Assembly: GCF_000016785.1 (NCBI RefSeq)
Contig: NC_009486.1
Coordinates: forward strand, 1,550,001-1,614,000
DNA from: Thermotoga petrophila RKU-1
GTDB lineage: Bacteria > Thermotogota > Thermotogae > Thermotogales > Thermotogaceae
Direction: 5' to 3'
Length of the DNA stretch: 64,000 nt
The notes under the pieces were generated by a model. It had not been told where the DNA came from. It ran no database searches and saw only the letters and a list, made by a program, of their open reading frames with translations. The position numbers were made by a program, and so were the translations under genes. Positions 58,288 through 64,000 of the stretch are shown here, one piece after another (within the stretch, counting starts at the first letter, position 1; each line of letters begins with the position of its first letter).

Positions 58288-59360
58288 TTCTTTTCACCAC
58301 CCTTGCGACGAGCAAAGAGCCATCTGTAAATGTTGTTCCAGGTGAGTTCTTCCCTTCCCATGATACCCCTCTGCCAGAAGATCATCACAAGGATGAAGAT
58401 AGCGGATATCACGAGGATCCTCATTCCCTTTATACCGGGAACGTGTATACCAAAGAACGTGAAGGGCTCTTCCAGATCCCTGAGCCACTCGAAGAGTATG
58501 GCGAAGAGAGCAGCTCCTATGAGCGAACCCGAAATGCTGCCGAGCCCACCCAGAACTATCATAATGAGAACGTAGAAGGTGAGCATGGGACCGAGTGTGG
58601 TCGTTCTGGGATCTATCGTGGTGAGCCAGTGTGCGTAAAGTGAACCAGAAACACCCGCGAAGAACGCTCCTATGACAAAGGAGAGAAGCTGATGTTTGAA
58701 AACATTTATTCCCATGGCTTCCGCTGCTATGCGGTCTTCTCTGATAGCCTTCAGTGCCCTTCCGTAACTACTGTTCACAAGGCTTGCTATGAACAGAACC
58801 GTTACAAACAGCCAGCCGTAGCACCACCAGATGTTCGAGTATTCCGGAATTCCCTTGAGACCAAGAGGCCCGTTTGTGATTCTGATGGCGTTGAGAGCGA
58901 TGATCCTTATCACTTCTGCGAAACCAAGGGATGCTATCGCGAGGTAATCACCAGAAAGCCTCAAAACCGGCCATCCTATGAGAAAAGCGAAGACGGCTGC
59001 CAGTACACCACCTGCCACTGTGGCGGTGAAAAAGTCGGTGTGTACGTTCGCAAGCCAGGGAACAATCGGCTCTATTATGAAAGACATCGCTTTTTGTTCG
59101 GGTGAAAGCGTAAGAAGAGACGCCGTGTAAGCACCTATCAATATGAAACCGGCGTGTCCAAGAGAAAAGATACCCGTGATACCGTTTATCAGGTTCAAAC
59201 TCACCGCCATGATACCGTAGATGGCGATGAGCCTCACTACCCTCAGCTTGTAGCTGTCCATGTATCTATCGGCCAGATAGAGAAGAAGGGCCATGAAGAT
59301 CAGAAAAACAACCGTGAGAATGAAGTTCGTTCGTGCAGATAGTTTCTTCTCCATCTTCAT
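58284..59360 (-). CDS. livM: Branched-chain amino-acid ABC transporter permease LivM
   Basis: 358 residues from ATG 59360, which shares one base with the livH stop (TGATG); GTG 59363 is an alternative. Eight to ten membrane helices, with the ATPase-contact loop SYGRALKAIREDRIAAEAMGINVFKHQLLSFVIGAFFAGVSGSLYAHW that defines LivM. A loop rich in charged residues follows helix 4 (SPEQKAMSFIIEPIVPWLANVHTDF). Confidence 0.94.
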   Translation of the reverse strand: MKMEKKLSARTNFILTVVFLIFMALLLYLADRYMDSYKLRVVRLIAIYGIMAVSLNLINGITGIFSLGHAGFILIGAYTASLLTLSPEQKAMSFIIEPIVPWLANVHTDFFTATVAGGVLAAVFAFLIGWPVLRLSGDYLAIASLGFAEVIRIIALNAIRITNGPLGLKGIPEYSNIWWCYGWLFVTVLFIASLVNSSYGRALKAIREDRIAAEAMGINVFKHQLLSFVIGAFFAGVSGSLYAHWLTTIDPRTTTLGPMLTFYVLIMIVLGGLGSISGSLIGAALFAILFEWLRDLEEPFTFFGIHVPGIKGMRILVISAIFILVMIFWQRGIMGREELTWNNIYRWLFARRKGGEKK

Positions 59361-60259
59361 CACACCTTTTCCACGATTTTTTTACCGAGAAGTCCCGAAG
59401 GTTTGACGAGCAGTATGATGATCAGGATGATGAAAGCAAAGGCGTCTCTGTAACCCATAACGGCTGGAAAATAAGCCGCAAGGAATATCTCAATGAGACC
59501 GAGAAGAACACCACCGAGAACAGCTCCGGGAATTGAACCTATTCCTCCAAACACAGCCGCAATGAAAGCCTTGAGACCCGGCATGAAACCCATGTAAGGG
59601 TGCACGTTTGGAAATCTCATTGCCCACATGATACCACTTGCCGCTGCGAGTGCCGAACCGAGGGCAAACGTAAAACCGATGACGGCATCCACGTTGACCC
59701 CCATGAGAGCAGTTGTTGGTATGTCCATGGAAATCGCCCTCATAGCCATTCCGATCTTTGTCCTGTAAACGATGAAAAACAACACTATCAGGATGACGAT
59801 GGTGATGAAGATCACGAGGAACGTGAGAAGTGGTATTCTGGCCCCTGCTAATGTCAGAACCTTGTTCAGTATGGTTCTGTCTTTGAAAACATTCAAGAAA
59901 GACTTGGGAATGGCACCGAACACGACCACCGCGAGACTCTCAAGAAAGAAAGAAACCCCGATAGCGGTGATAAGAGCGGAAATTCTGGGAGCATTTCTCA
60001 GAGGTTTGTAAGCGACCCTGTCTATGAGAAAACCAAGTACCGCTGCCCCAAGGATTGCTACGATGGCAGAAAAAAGCGGATTCAAAGAAAGAAGAGTAGC
60101 AGCGTAGAAGGCAAAGTAAACACCCATCATCATAACATCGCCATGGGCAAAATTGATGAGCCTCAGAATTCCGTAAACCATGGTGTAGCCGATCGCTATC
60201 AGTGCGTACAGACCTCCAAGCATGATTCCGTTGAAGAGATTCTGGAGGAAGAATACCAC
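59360..60259 (-). CDS. livH: Branched-chain amino-acid ABC transporter permease LivH
   Basis: 299 residues from GTG 60259, five bases after GGAAGGTGA; the open frame continues upstream through the intercistronic hairpin and is not used. LivH features: FLQNLFNGIMLGGLYALIAIGYTMVYGILRLINFAHGDVMMMG and the contact loop RTKIGMAMRAISMDIPTTALMGVNVD. C-terminal AYFPAVMGYRDAFAFIILIIILLVKPSGLLG. Pairs with LivM. Confidence 0.94.
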   Translation of the reverse strand: MVFFLQNLFNGIMLGGLYALIAIGYTMVYGILRLINFAHGDVMMMGVYFAFYAATLLSLNPLFSAIVAILGAAVLGFLIDRVAYKPLRNAPRISALITAIGVSFFLESLAVVVFGAIPKSFLNVFKDRTILNKVLTLAGARIPLLTFLVIFITIVILIVLFFIVYRTKIGMAMRAISMDIPTTALMGVNVDAVIGFTFALGSALAAASGIMWAMRFPNVHPYMGFMPGLKAFIAAVFGGIGSIPGAVLGGVLLGLIEIFLAAYFPAVMGYRDAFAFIILIIILLVKPSGLLGKKIVEKV

Positions 60260-60288
60260 TCTTTCACCTTCCTTTCTTATCAAAGAAA

Positions 60289-60311
60289 GCGAAGCCCCAA
60301 AGGGGCCTCGC
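60289..60311 (-). terminator. Intra-operon hairpin between livJ and livH (attenuator or 3' stabiliser)
   Basis: Minus strand GCGAGGCCCC - TTT - GGGGCTTCGC, ten pairs with one G-T, followed by TTTCTTT. It begins 24 bp after the livJ stop and ends 29 bp before the livH start. Strong enough to stop part of the transcripts. Confidence 0.78.
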
Positions 60312-60335
60312 CTTCGTTCGTTCCAACTGGGCTTT

Positions 60336-61448
60336 TTATTTGAGGTCGCCAGGATTGATGACGGCTTCAAAGTCAACGGAACCGTTCTTCACGACGTTTA
60401 CAACGACAGACTTGATAGCGTCTCCGTTCTCGTCGATGTTTATGATACCGCTGGCACCGTTGAAATCTTCCGTTTTTCTGATCTCCTCGGCGATCTTTTC
60501 CGTGTCGAAGCCTCCTGCCCTTTCGATCGCGTCGAGAAGCACCATGTAAGCGTCGTATCCGAGGGCACTAAGTGCAGCAGGTTCTTTTCCGTATTTTTCC
60601 TTGTAGACTTCTACGAACTTCTTTGCAACAGGGTTGCTGGCTGCCTTCGGATGGTAGTGTGTGGTGAAGAGAAGACCTTCCACTGCTTCTCCACCGATCT
60701 CTATGAGCTCCGGTGCGTCTGCGCCGTCACCAGCGAGGATGTAACCGGTGAATCCAAGCTGCCTTGCCTGTCTGGAGATGAGGGCGATCTCCGGGTAGTA
60801 CCCTGTTATGTAGATTGCATCCGGGTTGAACGACATCGCAACGGAAAGCTGTGCGGAAAAGTCCTGATCTCCGCTCCTGAAGAACACCCTTTTCACCTGT
60901 CCGCCGAGTTCGGTGAACTTGTCTTTGAAGAAATTAGAGAGTCCGACGCTGTAGTCCTGTTCAACGTCCGTGAACACAACAACCCTTTTTGCGCCCAGAT
61001 TTTTATACGCAAAAACTGCCATGGCTACTCCCTGGAATGGGTCGATGAAACAAACTCTGGAGACGAACTTTCTTCCCTGCGTCACGAGTGGATTCGTGGA
61101 AGCGGGAGTTATCATGGGAACTTTGTTTTCTTCTGCAATGGGTGCTACGGCGAGAGAATGCGCACTTGCCACTTCACCAATTATTGCGAGGACCTTCTCT
61201 TTGTCGATGGCTCTTGACGCTGCGTTCGCTGCTTCGGTTTTTTCACTTCTGGTGTCGAGAAGAAGGAGCTCCACTTTTTCTCCCAGAACTGTGGGTTTCT
61301 CTTCGTACGCGATCTGAATCCCTTCCCACACCATCCTTCCAAAAGCGGAAATACCACCCGTCATTGGAAGGATCACACCGATTTTAACGGCAGAAAAAAG
61401 ATTCAAAACTGTCAAAACAAGAAGAACAGTTACCAGCACCTTCCTCAT
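60336..61448 (-). CDS. livJ: Branched-chain amino-acid ABC transporter substrate-binding protein LivJ/LivK type
   Basis: 370 residues from ATG 61448 (GAGGGGAGGG upstream). Signal peptide RKVLVTVLLVLTVLNLFSA with no lipobox Cys, then VKIGVILPMTGGISAFGRMVWEGIQIAYEE, the type I binding-protein opening, ALSALGYDAYMVLLDAIERAGG and GASGIINIDENGDAIKSVVVNVV. Binds leucine/isoleucine/valine or related amides outside the membrane; the precise ligand is not known. First gene of the liv operon. Confidence 0.93.
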   Translation of the reverse strand: MRKVLVTVLLVLTVLNLFSAVKIGVILPMTGGISAFGRMVWEGIQIAYEEKPTVLGEKVELLLLDTRSEKTEAANAASRAIDKEKVLAIIGEVASAHSLAVAPIAEENKVPMITPASTNPLVTQGRKFVSRVCFIDPFQGVAMAVFAYKNLGAKRVVVFTDVEQDYSVGLSNFFKDKFTELGGQVKRVFFRSGDQDFSAQLSVAMSFNPDAIYITGYYPEIALISRQARQLGFTGYILAGDGADAPELIEIGGEAVEGLLFTTHYHPKAASNPVAKKFVEVYKEKYGKEPAALSALGYDAYMVLLDAIERAGGFDTEKIAEEIRKTEDFNGASGIINIDENGDAIKSVVVNVVKNGSVDFEAVINPGDLK

Positions 61449-61486
61449 ATCTCTTCCCTCCCCTCACAAGAATGATTTTTATAAGT

Positions 61487-61515
61487 ATTTTACAGGCTCA
61501 CCATAAAACGGTCAA
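61487..61515 (-). promoter_or_regulatory. Promoter of the liv operon
   Basis: Minus strand TTGACC, 17-bp spacer, TAAAAT. Start near 61480, about 32 bp before the livJ ATG. It begins only 16 bp after the stop of the upstream membrane-protein gene. Confidence 0.8.
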
Positions 61516-61531
61516 GAAATCCTTTTGAATC

Positions 61532-62788
61532 TTAATGCAGATTTTTCTGGGGGTTAATGTTTGCCTTTTTCAGTTCTTTCTCTGATTCCGAGAAAATCTT
61601 TGCTATTTCTTTCTCAGGCAGTTTTATTCCTTTTCCTGCATATTTACTTTCGACGTACAGCTCGGTCAAACCTCTAAAGTGTCGAAACTTTTTCCCGGAT
61701 ATCAACTCGTACGGAGTGAGATGTTCCTTCCCTGGAAAATATTTCCACCTCAGGAAGAGGTACGCGTCTTCTAACGTGTGTATTTCTTTCCGTTCAGTGC
61801 GATGTTCCTTTTTTTCAACATCTTCTTTTTCTTCCTCTCTCGATTCTTCCGTTTCAATTTCTTCGCTCGACGTTTTCAACGTTCTAAGGAAGAGCTTCAA
61901 AGTGGTGTGGAAGAACAACAAAGCCACGAAAAGAGAAACAACGGTTAGGATCCATCTTACCGAATTCCACGAAGGATTTCTTTCGATTTCAACGATGGTC
62001 ACAGAAGCAGAAGGAGTGGACGAAAGCATCTGACCCGCTGGTGTGAGTTCTGGAATCCCTATATCGAGATTCACGTTCTGGACCACCATGTTCACAAACA
62101 ACACGAACAGATAAAAACTGACCACAAAAATACCGAGAGCAGCAAAGACGTAATGTGAAACCTTCAAATTCATTCGAAACTCTTTGAAGAAAACAACAAC
62201 GAGTAGTACCACACCTGCCACAGCGATCCAGAAAATGACCTCCCAGAGAAGCTTCATAGCAGGGCTACTGTTCTGTGTGAACTTTTCTATCACGATCACA
62301 ACGTTTCTCACCATCTGTTGAACTGATTCAACACCCTCAGGCTGGTGCGTTTCTGAAAAAAGAGACGGAAGCTTGAGTTTTGGAACAAAAATCAGAAGTG
62401 GAACCACAGAAGCGTAGAGGAACTTCTTCTCATAAAGGAAAAAGAGGGCCATAGCTCCTGAGACAAAAAGGAGTGAAAATGGATTCCTTTCGAAGATCAA
62501 CGAAAGCGCGAAAAAGAAGACCAGCGAATACACTTTTGACCTTTCATTTTCGAAGTCTGAAAGTACAAGGAAAAATGTGACCACCAGAGATAAGAGAATC
62601 AGGTCTTTTTCTTTCGAAAGTATCCAGAGAAGGAGACCTGAGATCGGAAGAACGATCAGGTAGGCTCTGGAGAATTTCTTCAAAACCACCGCTACCGCTG
62701 AACTTGAAAGGAGCAACAGAGAGTAGAGGTTGATATCTTTCATCAAAACCAGAAGCAAAGCACTACCGAACAACACGTCAAGGAACAC
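61532..62788 (-). CDS. Multi-pass membrane protein with C-terminal DUF4129-like domain
   Basis: 418 residues. About nine N-terminal and central hydrophobic segments, including a closely spaced set in residues 1-130 (FGSALLLVLMKDINLYSLLLLSSSAVAVVL..), then helices near 180-210, 225-250 and 280-300, a charged Glu/Lys-rich linker (SREEEKEDVEKKEHRTERKE), and a C-terminal stretch (EDAYLFLRWKYFPGKEHLTPYELI..) like DUF4129. Proteins of this layout occur with DUF58 and MoxR genes and transglutaminase-like proteins. It overlaps the DUF58 gene by 11 bp. Function unknown. Confidence 0.72.
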   Translation of the reverse strand: MFLDVLFGSALLLVLMKDINLYSLLLLSSSAVAVVLKKFSRAYLIVLPISGLLLWILSKEKDLILLSLVVTFFLVLSDFENERSKVYSLVFFFALSLIFERNPFSLLFVSGAMALFFLYEKKFLYASVVPLLIFVPKLKLPSLFSETHQPEGVESVQQMVRNVVIVIEKFTQNSSPAMKLLWEVIFWIAVAGVVLLVVVFFKEFRMNLKVSHYVFAALGIFVVSFYLFVLFVNMVVQNVNLDIGIPELTPAGQMLSSTPSASVTIVEIERNPSWNSVRWILTVVSLFVALLFFHTTLKLFLRTLKTSSEEIETEESREEEKEDVEKKEHRTERKEIHTLEDAYLFLRWKYFPGKEHLTPYELISGKKFRHFRGLTELYVESKYAGKGIKLPEKEIAKIFSESEKELKKANINPQKNLH

Positions 62789-63992
62789 TTTCTATAACCT
62801 CCTGAACGGTCATGTTCTCCTGCACTCCCCTCACGATCACGTGGTTCTCTTCGAGTAGCTTCACCTTTTCCAGAAGATCGAGGAGATCTTTCCTCATGAG
62901 TAGATAGCTCCTGAAAGGCTTCGTGTTTGGATCGCGTAAACCGTAAGGTATGACAAATACTATCAATTTTGAAACCTGAGACCTTATTCTGAGAAGCAGA
63001 GGAAGTTCCTGCTCCGTCAGGTGTACACAGAAAAGGAGTACAGTATCCGAAGGATCGAATGCAACGGTCTCCAGGACACTCTTCGTATCGGAACGAGGAT
63101 TGTCTGTTCCTCTCACGGTAGCGAGCAGTTCAAAATCCACCACCCAGTCTCGATCGCGATTTTTCCAGATTTCTTCACCTATGACCGTCAATTCCACCGG
63201 TGTGTGACGTTCTTTCAGGTCTTTCACCATGCTCGCCACGAACCGCACCACTTCCTCCTCGTAGTACCTCCTCAGCTCTTTCCAGACTTCTCCCAACTGG
63301 ACATCTTTTGGAAGGTTCAGATCGAGGAGGATTTTCACCCTTCCCAGTGCGGTGTGGTCGTGCTCTTTCACGAGCAATTTTCCATATCTTGCGGAGGCTT
63401 TCCAGTGTATTTTGTTCATCGGCTCTCCGTTGTAATCTCTGAGGCCTTTCAGCATCGTGTTGTCCTCGAGAAGCCTCTGAGGGCTTTTTCTACCCGGCAG
63501 GAGCTCTTTCAGGGCCTCTTTGTAGAATTCGATCGGCACATACTCAGGGAAAACGATCACCTCGTCCTCTACGTTGAACTCCTTCTCCACAGAAAAAGTT
63601 GCGAATGTGTCCTCGATCGTTATGGAAAACCCTTTTAGAATCTTCTTTCCACGTGTTCCAAACGAGAAAACGAACACCAGTTTTTTTGAAGAAGACGGTG
63701 TCAGAGAAATTTCTTCGGTGTCTTTCTTGAAAAACCTGACGGGGGAAAGACTCGGGTTGAGCTTCATCGAAAGCCTCAAGGGACCGGAATAACTGATCTC
63801 GTAGATCATCTCTGCCTTTTCGTCCACGAAAAGTCTGGTTTTCGTGATTTGCCTTTCTATCTTTATCTTTGGAATGGTTTTCAGAGTCAGAAAGAGATCC
63901 AGCCACCTTGTCACGACAAAGAAAACCATCAGAAGAAAAATGTTGTTCTGTGTGAAGATCCATACTGCAACGGAAAAGATTGTGAGAATCAC
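62778..63992 (-). CDS. DUF58-domain protein
   Basis: 404 residues visible, starting at GTG 63992, only 8 bp from the window edge; the frame may continue further upstream. Two N-terminal hydrophobic helices, a beta-rich region, then the DUF58 core GLRDYNGEPMNKIHWKASARYGKLLVKEHD followed by a von Willebrand A-like segment (KILLDLNLPKDVQ, DTVLLFCVHLTEQELP). DUF58 proteins are usually encoded with a MoxR ATPase, expected just upstream outside the window. Their function is poorly defined, likely in assembling or maturing a membrane complex. Confidence 0.88.
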   Translation of the reverse strand: MILTIFSVAVWIFTQNNIFLLMVFFVVTRWLDLFLTLKTIPKIKIERQITKTRLFVDEKAEMIYEISYSGPLRLSMKLNPSLSPVRFFKKDTEEISLTPSSSKKLVFVFSFGTRGKKILKGFSITIEDTFATFSVEKEFNVEDEVIVFPEYVPIEFYKEALKELLPGRKSPQRLLEDNTMLKGLRDYNGEPMNKIHWKASARYGKLLVKEHDHTALGRVKILLDLNLPKDVQLGEVWKELRRYYEEEVVRFVASMVKDLKERHTPVELTVIGEEIWKNRDRDWVVDFELLATVRGTDNPRSDTKSVLETVAFDPSDTVLLFCVHLTEQELPLLLRIRSQVSKLIVFVIPYGLRDPNTKPFRSYLLMRKDLLDLLEKVKLLEENHVIVRGVQENMTVQEVIESVP

Positions 63993-64000
63993 AAGTGGTT

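Overview
The window looks like a stretch of chromosome from a hyperthermophilic Thermotoga of the T. maritima group. Reasons: nearly all arginines are AGA/AGG, proteins are rich in Glu and Lys, genes are packed with 1-20 bp gaps or ATGA-type overlaps, and the gene order (galactan/galactose cluster, SMC, Hcp, glycogen phosphorylase, KorAB, MgtE, zwf-pgl, an Opp operon, a Liv operon) matches what I remember of T. maritima. I could not run a search, so this identity and all family names rest on motifs read by eye.

Layout. 1-11.6 kb: end of an endo-galactanase, a LacI-type regulator, then a six-gene plus-strand operon for galactan and galactoside breakdown (GH42 and GH2 beta-galactosidases, GH36 alpha-galactosidase, galT, galK) with one lone peptide/sugar ABC ATPase, closed by a clear terminator. 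11.6-13.4 kb: an IS200/IS605-type insertion with an intact TnpB, a probable tnpA remnant and a second decayed element end; it cuts off the front of a GGDEF gene. 13.4-19.4 kb: tRNA-Asn, acyltransferase, AI-2E-family permease, FmdB-type zinc ribbon, then a minus-strand operon of Fe-S aldo/keto reductase, PAS-GGDEF protein and methylglyoxal synthase. 19.4-26 kb: smc followed by Nudix, a beta-grasp/helical protein, fliS, GNAT and HAD genes. 26-33 kb: hcp and its divergent Crp/Fnr-type regulator, an HD-GYP protein, an SDR and glycogen phosphorylase. 33-39.7 kb: a six-gene minus-strand operon (UPF0173 hydrolase, GGDEF protein, KorA, KorB, HemW-like, unknown). 39.7-45.6 kb: mgtE with an unusual short-ORF leader, two alpha/beta hydrolases, and an opposing operon of PspC-domain protein, LiaF-like protein, class I glutamine amidotransferase and arginase-fold protein. 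45.7-53.3 kb: zwf-pgl, then an opp-type peptide/oligosaccharide transporter with its own promoter. 53.3-56.7 kb: NADP-type isocitrate dehydrogenase, CcdA plus a thioredoxin-like protein, and a CBS-ACT protein. 56.7-61.5 kb: livJHMGF. 61.5-64 kb: a membrane protein and a DUF58 protein.

How the parts fit. Secreted galactanase releases galactooligosaccharides; the beta- and alpha-galactosidases cut them to galactose and GalK/GalT carry it into the Leloir pathway. Zwf/Pgl, KorAB and isocitrate dehydrogenase cover pentose phosphate and 2-oxoacid metabolism. Second-messenger genes are dense: two intact GGDEF proteins, one truncated GGDEF domain and one HD-GYP protein.

The observations I rate highest are the mgtE leader (an eight-codon ORF ending Pro-Pro-stop whose Pro codons can pair with the mgtE ribosome-binding site), the symmetric back-to-back extended -10 promoter between smc and the aldo/keto reductase, the single palindrome placed to activate hcp and repress its regulator, the beta-grasp protein tied to fliS, and the apparent loss of transporter genes between the LacI regulator and the GH42 gene. 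No CRISPR array, rRNA, or replication origin was seen. No stretch longer than 300 bases lacks a gene.
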